A stretch of 8,919 nt of DNA from JBBDSU01 sp040904825 (GCA_040904825.1 JBBDSU010000026.1:1-8919), one strand, 5' to 3'; counted from the stretch's first letter, positions 1 through 7,335 are shown. The notes: a model not told the origin generated them from the letters alone. Translations and numbers: made by a program.

Positions 1-731
1 TCGATCGTCGCGCCGGTGATGTAGTCGGCCATCGAAGATGCCAGGAAAAGCACCGCATTGGCGATGTCCTCGGAGTATCCGAGACGTCCTAGCGGCACCA
101 ACCCACGCCGCCTGTCTTTTTCTTCGTCGGTCAGCAGGTCGGGGCGCGTGTCAATCTGACCTGGAGCGATCGCGTTGACGGTCACACCTGCGCTGGCAAC
201 GTCCCGTGCCAGCGTCCGGGTCATCGCCGCCAGTCCGCCCTTGGACGCCGAATAGTGCACCCCGCCTGATACCCCTCCGGTCTGCGCGGTGATGGAGGTG
301 ATGTTGACGACCCTCCCCCAGCCTCGCTCCTCCATTCCCGGGACCACCAAGCGGACCAGTGCGAAGATCGCCGTCAGGTTGACGTTGATGATGTGGTCCC
401 AATCCTCAGCGGCGATATCCCGATACGGCGCTGCCGCCATCGCCCCCGCATTGTTGACCAGGATGTCGATCTTGCCCCAGGCGTCGTTGACCTCGTCGAC
501 GGCGCGCTTGATGTCGTCCGGTCGTGCCAGGTCCGCTTCAACGACGACTGAACGACCATCGGGAATTGTCGAAGCGACGTCGGCCAGCGCGTCGCCTGAT
601 CGAGCGACCAGGCCAACGCTGGCGCCAGCACGAGCGAGCAACGTGGCACTGGCCGCACCGATCCCTCGGCTGGCTCCGGTCACCAGCGCGACGCGACCCG
701 TCAGATCGAGCAGTTCGCCGACGTCACTCAT
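1..731 (-). CDS. SDR-family NAD(P)-dependent oxidoreductase, FabG-like (3' end outside window)
   Basis: This is a classical short-chain dehydrogenase/reductase, a soluble enzyme that moves hydride between NAD(P) and an alcohol/ketone pair. Reading from the ATG at 731, 243 codons are visible. They show the cofactor motif TGASRGIG (residues 18-25), NNAG (93-96), and the catalytic set Asn118, Ser146, Tyr160 and Lys164 within HYSASKGG. Near the end is the PGQIDT stretch (190-195), which follows the active site in FabG-like SDRs. The frame is still open at base 1 and reads ...YITGATID, the usual lead-in to the family C-terminus, so only about ten residues should be missing. The start is supported by AAAAGGA at 740-746. 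The gene lies 24 bases after the RidA gene, so it is probably the last visible gene of the transporter operon. Substrate is unknown. Beta-ketoacyl-ACP reductase is possible but unlikely in this context; a catabolic dehydrogenase fits better. Confidence 0.93.
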   Translation of the reverse strand, partial: MSDVGELLDLTGRVALVTGASRGIGAASATLLARAGASVGLVARSGDALADVASTIPDGRSVVVEADLARPDDIKRAVDEVNDAWGKIDILVNNAGAMAAAPYRDIAAEDWDHIINVNLTAIFALVRLVVPGMEERGWGRVVNITSITAQTGGVSGGVHYSASKGGLAAMTRTLARDVASAGVTVNAIAPGQIDTRPDLLTDEEKDRRRGLVPLGRLGYSEDIANAVLFLASSMADYITGATI

Positions 732-739
732 TGTCCAGG

Positions 740-746
740 TCCTTTT
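740..746 (-). promoter_or_regulatory. Ribosome binding site of the SDR gene
   Basis: On the coding strand AAAAGGA lies 8 bases before the ATG at 731, inside the 24-base gap after the RidA stop. It supports that start and separate translation of the SDR from a shared mRNA. Confidence 0.6.
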
Positions 747-755
747 GTCGAGATG

Positions 756-1139
756 TCAGCCGTCGATCACCGCCACTGCGTCGATCTCGACCTTCATGTT
801 GCCGGGGAGGCCGACCGACACAGTCGTTCGCGCCGGGGGTCCCTCGCCCCAGAACGAGGCGTACGCTTCGTTCATCGCTGCGAAGTCGTCGGGCGTCGTG
901 ATAAACACGCCGACACGGACGACATCGTCCAGCCCTGCACCGCTGGCCGCGAGCGCAGCCTTCAAGTTCTCGAGCGTCTGCCGGGTTTGCGATCCGACGT
1001 CGTCGCCGACGAGTTCGCCGGTCTCAGGGTCCTGACCACCCTGACCGGAAGCCCAGACGACATTGCCGTTGCGAACGCTGTGCGAAAAATGACCCCCCGG
1101 TGGGCGCAATCCTTCGGGCGAACATGGGACTCGTGGCAT
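756..1139 (-). CDS. RidA family (YjgF/YER057c/UK114) protein
   Basis: The 127-residue product has the usual length and pattern of a RidA-family trimer. Visible landmarks are ASGQ near the start (30-33), TRQTLENLKAALAASGAGLDDVVRV (52-76) and the C-terminal block PPARTTVSVGLP...VEIDAVA. Arg104 and Glu118 occupy the positions of the substrate-binding Arg and the Glu of true RidA enamine/imine deaminases. The residue two after the Arg is Thr, where the RidA archetype has Cys, so this may be another Rid subgroup. Known RidA proteins hydrolyse reactive 2-aminoacrylate-type enamines/imines to ketoacids and ammonia in the cytoplasm. Some relatives in catabolic operons act on pathway intermediates. 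It starts 49 bases after the second ATPase gene and ends 24 bases before the SDR, placing it in the transporter operon. That position suggests a pathway-specific role rather than general housekeeping, but this is inference. Confidence 0.93.
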   Translation of the reverse strand: MPRVPCSPEGLRPPGGHFSHSVRNGNVVWASGQGGQDPETGELVGDDVGSQTRQTLENLKAALAASGAGLDDVVRVGVFITTPDDFAAMNEAYASFWGEGPPARTTVSVGLPGNMKVEIDAVAVIDG

Positions 1140-1144
1140 GATGA

Positions 1145-1150
1145 CCTCCT
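1145..1150 (-). promoter_or_regulatory. Strong ribosome binding site of the RidA gene
   Basis: AGGAGG on the coding strand, 5 bases before the ATG at 1139, fixes the start. It is the clearest Shine-Dalgarno sequence in the window along with that of the amidase gene. Confidence 0.8.
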
Positions 1151-1188
1151 AGTGTCTGTGTGTGACTTAGCGCCGCAAATGGATGAGC

Positions 1189-2241
1189 TCAGCTCGATGA
1201 CACCCTCTCCCCGACGCCGGGGAGCGCTAGCTCCTCGGCGAAGTGGCACGCGACCGACGTCTCAGTTCCAGCGCCGTTGCGCACCGTCCGCAACTCTGGA
1301 ACCTCGGTCCGGCATCGTTCCTCAGCGAAGGGACAACGCGGGTGAAAATGGCAGCCCGGCGGCGGCTGCGACGGGCTCGGAACGTCGCCACCGACAATCG
1401 CGCGATCCCGTTCGATTGTCGGATCCGGAATCGGGATCGCGGCGAGCAGTCCCGCCGTATACGGGTGCTGAGGGCTTTCGAACAGGTCCATCGTGTCGGC
1501 CAGCTCGACGATACGTCCCAGGTACATCACCGCGACACGATCACTGATGTAGCGCACGACGCTCAGGTCATGCGCGATGAACAGATAGGTCAAGCCGAAC
1601 TCGGTCTGGAGTTCCGCCAACAGGTTGAGGACTTGTGCCTGGATCGACACGTCCAGCGCGGAGATCGGCTCGTCACACACGACAAACTTCGGGTTCACCG
1701 CGAGTCCGCGCGCGATGCCGATGCGCTGGCGCTGGCCTCCGCTGAACTCGTGGGGATACCGGTTTCGGTGTTCTGGTGACAGTCCGACGATCTCCATGAG
1801 AGAGTCGACACGCTCGGAAACTTCTTGAGCGTTGGGATAGATGTCATGGAAGACGATGGGTTCGGCGATGAGCTTCTCGACGGTCATGCGCGGATGCAGC
1901 GACGAGAACGGATCCTGGAAGACGATCTGCATTTCACGCCGCAGCTTCCGCATGTCGTCGCTGTCGAGCTCGAAGATGTTCTGGCCTTCGAACCAGACGC
2001 TGCCGCTGGTCGGTTCGAGCAGCCGCAGCGCCAGGCGGCCCGCCGTGCTCTTGCCACAACCGGACTCGCCGACGAGGCCGACGGTCTCGCCGGCGCGGAT
2101 GGTCAGCGTGACCTCTTCTACGGCACGGACATGGCCGACTGTCCGCCGCAACACTCCCGCGGTCACAGGGAAGTACTTCTGCAACTTTTCGATCCGGAGC
2201 AATTCGGTGCCCCGGGTGGTCGCCGTGGACGCTTCGGTCAT
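1189..2241 (-). CDS. Peptide-type ABC importer ATPase, OppF/DppF-like
   Basis: One of the two cytoplasmic ATPases that power the importer. The 350 residues show Walker A GESGCGKST (58-66), Q-loop Gln109 in FQDPFSSLHP, signature FSGGQRQR (166-173), Walker B FVVCDE (186-191), D-loop SALD (194-197) and H-loop His224. After the nucleotide domain comes the oligopeptide-transporter C-terminal extension. It carries PSPSQPPPGCHFHPRCPF and four cysteines (297, 303, 310, 332). The N-terminal LQKYFPV and HVRAVEEV pattern is typical of the F subunit. Length matches the family (about 320-350). The ATG at 2241 overlaps the TGA of the upstream ATPase (ATGA, 4 bases), so the two are translationally coupled. 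A GGGAG lies about 5 bases before the start. Sequence does not distinguish dipeptide, oligopeptide, opine or nickel transport. Confidence 0.96.
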   Translation of the reverse strand: MTEASTATTRGTELLRIEKLQKYFPVTAGVLRRTVGHVRAVEEVTLTIRAGETVGLVGESGCGKSTAGRLALRLLEPTSGSVWFEGQNIFELDSDDMRKLRREMQIVFQDPFSSLHPRMTVEKLIAEPIVFHDIYPNAQEVSERVDSLMEIVGLSPEHRNRYPHEFSGGQRQRIGIARGLAVNPKFVVCDEPISALDVSIQAQVLNLLAELQTEFGLTYLFIAHDLSVVRYISDRVAVMYLGRIVELADTMDLFESPQHPYTAGLLAAIPIPDPTIERDRAIVGGDVPSPSQPPPGCHFHPRCPFAEERCRTEVPELRTVRNGAGTETSVACHFAEELALPGVGERVSSS

Positions 2242-3257
2242 TGGACTCCCGATCTGGTCTGCTGCGAATCAAGGACCTCCTGAGCATGCCAGCATCTGAC
2301 GACCTGGCCTTCTCCGATGCTCTCGAGCTCAGGCTCCTCCTCCCGACACTGATCGGTGACCCAGTCGCAGCGGTCCGCGAACCTGCAGCCGACTATCCCT
2401 CTCAGCGCCGTCGGCGTCGGAACCACACCGCGAATAGCCGCCAACTGGCCGCGCTGCGTCGCCAGGTTTGGTGTCGAGCGCTTCAAACCCAGGGTGTAGG
2501 GATGGGCTGGCAAGGCGAACAGGGTGCGCACCGGTGCCGATTCGACAAGCCTCCCCGCATACATCACCGCCACACGATCGGCCATTTCGGCCACAACGGC
2601 GAGGTCGTGGGTGATCATCAGCACCGCCGCGCCAGTCGCCTCGCGCATCTGCCGCATCAGCTCGAGAATCTGCGCTTGGATCGTGACATCGAGCGCAGTG
2701 GTCGGCTCATCGGCAATCAGCAGCCGCGGTTCAGCCAGCAGCGCCATGGCGATCATCACCCGCTGCCGCATGCCCCCGCTGAGCTGGTGCGGGTAGGCCG
2801 TCATGCGGTCTTCCGGGTCGGGAATCCCTACCTGCTTCAGCATGTGCAGCACGGTCCGATGGGCGGCTTTCCGATCAGGAGCCATGTCGTGGCGCAGCAT
2901 GGCTTCGGTCAACTGATGCCTGACCGACAAGATCGGATTCAGCGCTGTCAACGGCTCCTGAAAGATCATTGAGGCCCGATTGCCGCGCACGTCTTCGATC
3001 TTGGCCTGACTCATCGCGGTGAGATCGTCGCCTTCCAACACGATCCGGCCGCCGACAATCTTGCCCGGCGGGTCAGGTACCAGCCGCAAGACGGACAGTG
3101 CGGTCACGCTCTTACCCGAGCCCGACTCGCCAACCAGCGCCAGCGTCTCACCTTCGCCGATGTGGAAACTCACGCCATCGACGGCCTTGATCAGGCCGGA
3201 TCGGGTCATGAAATGCGTCTCGAGGTCTTCGACCTCCAACAACGGCTTCATCGTCAC
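2238..3257 (-). CDS. Peptide-type ABC importer ATPase, OppD/DppD-like
   Basis: The partner ATPase, 339 residues. It has Walker A GESGSGKS (43-50), Q-loop Gln100 in IFQEPLTALNP, signature LSGGMRQR (159-166), Walker B LLIADE (179-184), TTALD (186-190) and H-loop His217. The LSGGM signature and the TALNP stretch are typical of the D subunit. The C-terminal extension again has four cysteines (291, 297, 304, 322), with GCRFADRC at 290-297. The start is taken as GTG at 3257, because GAGAGG at 3267-3272 lies 9 bases before it; the in-frame ATG at 3249-3251 is 15 bases away and less well placed. The gene follows the DppC-type permease after 46 bases and overlaps the next ATPase by 4. Catalytic residues are intact, so this half of the ATPase pair should be active. 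Confidence 0.96.
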   Translation of the reverse strand: MTMKPLLEVEDLETHFMTRSGLIKAVDGVSFHIGEGETLALVGESGSGKSVTALSVLRLVPDPPGKIVGGRIVLEGDDLTAMSQAKIEDVRGNRASMIFQEPLTALNPILSVRHQLTEAMLRHDMAPDRKAAHRTVLHMLKQVGIPDPEDRMTAYPHQLSGGMRQRVMIAMALLAEPRLLIADEPTTALDVTIQAQILELMRQMREATGAAVLMITHDLAVVAEMADRVAVMYAGRLVESAPVRTLFALPAHPYTLGLKRSTPNLATQRGQLAAIRGVVPTPTALRGIVGCRFADRCDWVTDQCREEEPELESIGEGQVVRCWHAQEVLDSQQTRSGVQ

Positions 3258-3266
3258 GTCGCAGTG

Positions 3267-3272
3267 CCTCTC
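3267..3272 (-). promoter_or_regulatory. Ribosome binding site deciding a GTG start
   Basis: GAGAGG on the coding strand lies 9 bases before GTG (3257-3255) and 15 before the ATG two codons later. Spacing favours the GTG as initiator of the OppD/DppD-like ATPase. Confidence 0.5.
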
Positions 3273-3303
3273 GGTCGTCTCGATCGGGATTTTCTTGTCG
3301 CGC

Positions 3304-4230
3304 TTACTGCTCGTCCTTCATGCGCGGGTCGAGTACGTCCCGCAGGCCGTCGCCCATGATGTTCAGACCGAGCACCGAGATCATGATGAACAATCCGGGA
3401 AACAGCGTCATCCACGGTGCGTTGAGCATGAAACCGCGGCCATCGGCCAGGATGTTGCCCCAGCTCGGTGTCGGGGGCGGGGTGCCAGCACCGATGAAAC
3501 TGAGCCCGGCTTCCGAGATGATGGCCAGCGCGAGGATGAAGGTCGCCTGAACCATCAGCGGAGCGAAGGTATTCGGCAGGATGTAGCGAAAGATGATGCG
3601 TCCGTCCTTGAGCCCAATGGCCCTTGCGGACTCGACATAGGTCTCCTCGCGAACGCTGAGCACCTTGCCACGCACGACGCGTGCAGTGCGCGGGGTGTAG
3701 GTGATCGTCAGCGCAATGATCACATTGCGAGCGCTGGCACCCAGCGCCGCCATGATCGCGATGGCCAGCAGAATCCCCGGGAAAGCCATGAAGCCATCCA
3801 TCAGGCGCATGAACGGTCCGTCGAGCTTGCGGTAGTAGCCAGCGACGAGCCCGATCAGGGTTCCGATGACCGTGGAGAACAACACCACGCCGCCACCGAC
3901 GAACACCGACACTCGCGTGCCGTACACGACGCGACTGAACACATCCCGGCCGTTGTTGTCGGTGCCGAAGAAGTTGTCTGAGGTTGGTCCGGTGAGTCGG
4001 ATTCCCATATTGATGTTCAACGGATCATGATTGGCGATCAAGGGCGCGAACGCGGCGAGCAGAAGGATGAGCACCAGCAGCAAGCCACCTAACAGCACCC
4101 GGCCGTTCAGGTCATTCAGCCGCCGCCAGAGTGATGGCGCCCTGGCATCGCCACCCGACGGCGGTCCTCCCGGCGGATCCTGACCCCGGGTCGGTGCGGC
4201 CGTTCCGGGCAGGTCCATCCCATCAGTCAT
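3304..4230 (-). CDS. Peptide-type ABC importer permease, DppC/OppC-like
   Basis: An inner-membrane subunit that forms the translocation path with the DppB-type partner. The 308 residues begin with a cytoplasmic tail of about 33 residues rich in Pro and Gly. TM1 follows (about 45-66), then the DppC-typical loop FGTDNNGRDVFSR (88-100) and further hydrophobic segments (about 109-133, 149-163, 168-178, 226-240, 275-292). The EAA coupling motif, which contacts the ATPases, is at about 198-220 (YVESARAIGLKDGRIIFRYILPN region). The C-terminus GDGLRDVLDPRMK is characteristic of the family. The ATG at 4230 overlaps the stop of the DppB-type gene by 8 bases. No good Shine-Dalgarno is seen there, so translational coupling is likely. 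An in-frame ATG at 4218 is an alternative start that shortens the tail by four residues. Confidence 0.96.
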   Translation of the reverse strand: MTDGMDLPGTAAPTRGQDPPGGPPSGGDARAPSLWRRLNDLNGRVLLGGLLLVLILLLAAFAPLIANHDPLNINMGIRLTGPTSDNFFGTDNNGRDVFSRVVYGTRVSVFVGGGVVLFSTVIGTLIGLVAGYYRKLDGPFMRLMDGFMAFPGILLAIAIMAALGASARNVIIALTITYTPRTARVVRGKVLSVREETYVESARAIGLKDGRIIFRYILPNTFAPLMVQATFILALAIISEAGLSFIGAGTPPPTPSWGNILADGRGFMLNAPWMTLFPGLFIMISVLGLNIMGDGLRDVLDPRMKDEQ

Positions 4231-4825
4231 AGCGGATTCTCGGGTCGATGACGGCGTAGAACAGGTCGGTGATCAGGTTCGTGACGATGATCATCACAGC
4301 GGTCAGCAGCAGCACGCCTTGGATCATCGGGAAGTCGCGCCGGAGCACCGAGTTGACCGTCAAACGCCCGATGCCGGGCAGATTGAAGACCACCTCAACG
4401 ACCACCGACCCCGAGATGAGCGAGATGACGGCCAAGCCGGTCACGGTCACGATGGGGTTGAGTGCATTGGTGAAGGCATGCTTGCCGAGCACCTTGGTGA
4501 CGCGAAGGCCTTTGGCCCGGGCAGTCTGGACGTAGTCCTGGCGCATGACCTCAAGCATGCTCGACCGCGTCATGCGGGCAATCAGGGCTGCCTGCGAGAA
4601 GCCGAGCGCAATCGCAGGCATCAACAAGCTCTGGAAGGACATCCATGGATTCGTGGTGTTGTAGCCCTGCGCGGGAAGCCATCCCAGGCCGATCGCGAAC
4701 GCCATGACCAACAGCATGCCGAGCCAGAAGTTCGGCATCGACACGCCGATGAAGACGAAGACTGTGCTGAAGCGGTCCACCCATCCGTTCGGCTTGATCG
4801 CCGAGTACAGGCCGATGGGCAGCGC
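4223..4825 (-). CDS. Peptide-type ABC importer permease, DppB/OppB-like (5' part lost in gap)
   Basis: The C-terminal 200 residues of the second membrane subunit. They start in the ALPIGLYSAIKPNGWVD region that follows TM2-TM3 in DppB proteins. Next come a membrane segment with FIGVSMPNFWLGML, the GLGWLPAQGY loop, the EAA coupling motif in DYVQTARAKGL...NALNPIVT, and two further membrane segments. It ends FYAVIDPRIRYD, a standard DppB terminus. Intact relatives are a little over 300 residues, so about 110-125 N-terminal residues, including TM1 and its periplasmic loop, lie in the N run. The gene overlaps the DppC-type gene by 8 bases. The apparent continuous frame through the Ns into the upstream binding protein is an artefact. 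Nothing in the visible part suggests a pseudogene. Confidence 0.94.
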   Translation of the reverse strand, partial: ALPIGLYSAIKPNGWVDRFSTVFVFIGVSMPNFWLGMLLVMAFAIGLGWLPAQGYNTTNPWMSFQSLLMPAIALGFSQAALIARMTRSSMLEVMRQDYVQTARAKGLRVTKVLGKHAFTNALNPIVTVTGLAVISLISGSVVVEVVFNLPGIGRLTVNSVLRRDFPMIQGVLLLTAVMIIVTNLITDLFYAVIDPRIRYD

Positions 4826-4925
4826 NNNNNNNNNNNNNNNNNNNNNNNNNNNNNNNNNNNNNNNNNNNNNNNNNNNNNNNNNNNNNNNNNNNNNNNNNNN
4901 NNNNNNNNNNNNNNNNNNNNNNNNN
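4826..4925. other. Assembly gap, 100 Ns, inside transporter genes
   Basis: Exactly 100 Ns, the usual placeholder for a scaffold gap of unknown size. The missing DNA should include the end of the binding-protein gene and the beginning of the DppB-type gene. From normal family lengths that is probably 500-700 bases or more, so the real gap is longer than drawn. Confidence 0.97.
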
Positions 4926-6289
4926 GTCTTGATGTTCCAAGCCGACAGGTCCTGTCGAACTGTGCCGAACGTTGCACCATCCACCGCTTGGAGCTCGACG
5001 TTGAAGCCCATATCGGTGAGCTGGCGCTCCAACGGGATGGACTGGATGGAGTCTGGCCGTCCCGGACTGGTCAGCAAGATGACGGGCTCACCGTTGTAGC
5101 TCGACTGGGCCAGCAACTCACGGGCACCTTCCACGTCACGCTCGTAGAGGTGGTTCATGTCATGCCATAGTCCCTGACCTTCCTGGTAGCGAGGCGTGGC
5201 GTTGACCCGCCAGATATCGGATGGCCCGTATCCGGCCATGATCTCCTCAGGATCGAGTCCCATGCGAACAGCGTCACGGACATCAGGGTCGTCGAACGGT
5301 GGGATCGTCGGGTTCATCTTGAGGTACACGCGCTGGCCAGGTTCCGTGATCACGAAGTCCACGTTCGGATCCGCTTCGAGCCGTGCCAACTCGTCACCGG
5401 GGAGCGTGTCGGTCAGATCGATGTCACCTGCCAGCAGCGCGGCGGCACGCGTCGCGTTGTCCGCAATGGAGATGACCACGATCTCGTCAAAATAGGCACA
5501 GCGCGGACCGGCCAGGTAGCTCGCTGCGGGAGGATCGTTCGGGCCGTCACGCTGGGTGTAGTTGTCGAAACGCACCAGCGTCGTGCTCACCTCAGGGATG
5601 ATCTCGTGCGCCATGTACGGACCGGTGCCCACGATCAGCGCCGGGTCGGTGGGGATGTCTTCCCCAATCTGCTCAATGATCGAGGCCGGCATGATTCCCC
5701 AGCCGCCAGAAATCGCCGACGTCGATTCCGTCAAGGCGCCATAGGGCTGTGACAGGCGCAACTCAACCGTCAGGTCATCGATGGCCACGACTTCAGTGAC
5801 CATGTCCAGTTCGAACGAACGCGCTCCGATGGCTTCATAGCGACCCCAGGACGCCACGACGTCATCAGCACTCAACACCTCACCGTTGTGGAAATTGACC
5901 CCTTCGCGCAGGTGGAACGTCCACGTCAGACCGTCGTCGCTGACCTCCCAGCTCTCGGCGAGACCGGGCTGTGGAGTCAGTGAGGCGTCGTTGGCAGTGA
6001 GCTGCTCGAACACAGCGTGGCGTGGCGTGGTCGGAGCCCGTGTGCTCGGCATCGAGTCGAGCTGCAAAACATCGGTGAAGTAGGCCACTGTCAGCGAGCC
6101 GCCGTACTGGCCGTCACACCCAGCTGGAGCTGCATCTTCCTCGGGCGCCTCGGGTGCCGCTGGGGCATCAGGCGCTGAAGGCGCCTCTGCGGCTTCAGGC
6201 TCCGGATCATCGGTGCCGCAAGCAGCAAGCACCAATGTGAGCACGGCTACAAGTGCGGCAATTCGATACGGCGTTTTTATTCTTGACAT
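4926..6289 (-). CDS. Peptide-type ABC substrate-binding lipoprotein, family 5 (3' part lost in gap)
   Basis: The extracytoplasmic receptor that captures substrate for the importer. The ATG at 6289 gives MSRIKTPYR, a hydrophobic signal segment (10-23) and lipobox LAAC with Cys24, so the mature protein is lipid-anchored. Residues 25-57 are an acidic Pro/Ala/Glu linker, then the SBP_bac_5 fold begins at GGSLTVAYF. The family hallmarks PQPGLAESWEVSDDGLTWTFHLREGVNFHNGE and LSADDVVASW are visible. The last readable residues are QDLSAWNIK, then Ns. 454 residues are present; intact relatives have roughly 500-560, so the final lobe I segment is missing. A longer in-frame start at 6373 adds 28 charged residues before the signal peptide and is rejected. 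GAGGGAG at 6294-6300 supports the chosen start. Family-5 receptors bind di/oligopeptides, opines, nickel, glutathione and others; the ligand cannot be called here. Confidence 0.95.
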
Positions 6290-6293
6290 AACT

Positions 6294-6300
6294 CTCCCTC
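6294..6300 (-). promoter_or_regulatory. Ribosome binding site of the binding-protein gene
   Basis: The purine-rich GAGGGAG on the coding strand ends 4 bases before the ATG at 6289. Together with the signal peptide that begins there, it decides this start over the in-frame ATG at 6373. Confidence 0.6.
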
Positions 6301-6390
6301 TCGTCTCCACAACCTCACGCGCAGTGCGCCGCCGCAGACGAAGGCCGAAACAACATGCGGTCTTCCGCCTCAATCCGCGGGCTCCGGTCG

Positions 6391-6490
6391 NNNNNNNNNN
6401 NNNNNNNNNNNNNNNNNNNNNNNNNNNNNNNNNNNNNNNNNNNNNNNNNNNNNNNNNNNNNNNNNNNNNNNNNNNNNNNNNNNNNNNNNN
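6391..6490. other. Assembly gap, 100 Ns, at the 3' end of the amidase gene
   Basis: A second run of exactly 100 Ns, again a placeholder of unknown true length. It hides the last residues of the amidase and possibly intergenic sequence, a promoter or whole genes between the amidase and the binding protein. The 101 readable bases at 6290-6390 show no clear promoter and no U-tract terminator. Confidence 0.97.
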
Positions 6491-7263
6491 TGGCGATCCG
6501 CCAGGAACGGGAACGTCGAACGGATCCCGGCAACGATCTCCTCGTCGACCTTCGCAGAGATCGTCGTTTCGATCCCTTCAGCGTTGGCGAGTATCTCGCC
6601 CATGGGATCGATCACACAACTATCGCCAGCGAAGTCCAACCCGCCACCTTGGCCGATCCGATTCGCAGCGATGACGTACGCCTGATTCTCAATCGCACGA
6701 GTTCGCAGCAGATTCGTCCAGTGATGCTGCCGGACGGCAGGCCAGTTGGCGATCACGATGTACGCGTCGACGTGCTCAGCCATGTCCCAGAACAGGTCGC
6801 CGAACCTCAGGTCATAACAGATCGTCAGCCCGAACCTCACGCCGCCGATCTGCGTGACGACTGTCATGTCGCCACCTCCGAACCGCTGACTCTCACCCAC
6901 GGTGTGCTCGGCGAACACCGTCACCAGGTGAATCTTGTCATAGCGCTCGACGACACCGTCCGCATCGACAACAAGCATCCGATTTGCAGGCAGCGCGCCG
7001 TCTACGTTCGTTGCCACCGAACCTGCGATCACGAGGTCAAGGGCGGCGGCACGCTCCTTCATCCAACTGACGATGGGTCCGTCTTCACGCTGTGCCGTTC
7101 TCTCGGTTTGCATCGACCAGCCCGTCGCGAACATCTCCGGGAGCACGGCGAGTTCCGCACCGGATGCCGCTGCACGATCAAGCATCCCCGACAGTCGCGA
7201 CAGCGTCGTCGCGTGATCTTCCCACGCGATGTCGTGCTGGATGACAGCGACTTCCAGCGGCAT
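6491..7263 (-). CDS. Nitrilase-superfamily amidase, omega-amidase/YafV-like (3' end in gap)
   Basis: A carbon-nitrogen hydrolase that cleaves an amide through a Cys thioester. The Glu-Lys-Cys triad is visible as Glu43 (LPEMF), Lys110 (YDKIHL) and Cys149 (ICYDLRF). The stretches ANWPAVRQHHW, LLRTRAIENQAYV and GDSCVIDPMGE resemble omega-amidases (YafV in E. coli, NIT2 in animals). Those enzymes hydrolyse 2-oxoglutaramate or 2-oxosuccinamate to the 2-oxoacid and ammonia. 257 residues are visible, ending FPFLADR, close to the normal end of the fold (family about 255-280). An in-frame tail RPEPAD and TGA at 6370-6390 beyond the Ns could be its true C-terminus. The start is fixed by GGGAGG at 7269-7274. 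It lies 141 bases after the ALDH gene and in line with the transporter genes. Another small-amide hydrolase of the same superfamily remains possible. Confidence 0.9.
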
Positions 7264-7268
7264 CTCGT

Positions 7269-7274
7269 CCTCCC
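7269..7274 (-). promoter_or_regulatory. Strong ribosome binding site of the amidase gene
   Basis: GGGAGG on the coding strand, 5 bases before the ATG at 7263; supports this start. Confidence 0.75.
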
Positions 7275-7313
7275 ATTACCTCATGGACCAGCGCACGAGT
7301 GGCTTCACGCTAC

Positions 7314-7329
7314 CCACGGTGTCCCGTGG
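7314..7329 (-). other. Perfect 6-bp hairpin in the ALDH-amidase spacer
   Basis: CCACGG at 7314-7319 and CCGTGG at 7324-7329 are reverse complements around a 4-base loop. It lies downstream of the ALDH stop and about 50 bases before the amidase ATG. No U-run follows, so it is not a classical intrinsic terminator. Confidence 0.55.
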
Positions 7330-7335
7330 CCGTGC

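Noticed and set aside
289..1035. Plus-strand open frame of 248 codons opposite the SDR and RidA genes
   Set aside because: It is Ser/Thr/Ala/Pro-rich with no domain and spans two clear minus-strand genes. This is typical antisense noise in high-GC sequence.
1..1139. RidA plus SDR read as part of a Rut-type pyrimidine degradation pathway
   Set aside because: No RutA-like monooxygenase, RutB-type hydrolase or uracil permease is present. The transporter is peptide-type, so the resemblance is superficial.
3019..3981. Long plus-strand open frame (320 codons) across the ATPase/permease junction
   Set aside because: It is a shadow of two well-supported minus-strand genes in GC-rich DNA. Its translation is rich in His, Arg, Asp and Gln and shows no family motif.
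6319..6329. Odd palindrome GCGCAGTGCGC about 30 bases before the receptor start, considered as an operator
   Set aside because: Only five bases per arm, all common in GC-rich DNA, with no matching second copy elsewhere in the readable intergenic sequence.
4223..6373. Single 716-residue receptor-permease fusion protein
   Set aside because: The frame crosses 100 Ns. One half is a lipoprotein receptor missing its end and the other a permease missing its beginning, so the fusion is an assembly artefact.
6290..6390. Possible promoter for the importer operon upstream of the receptor gene
   Set aside because: No convincing -35/-10 pair is seen, and the region is cut by the gap, so no call is made.
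6391..6490. Gap interpreted as a collapsed insertion sequence
   Set aside because: No inverted repeats, target duplication or transposase fragments are visible on either flank.
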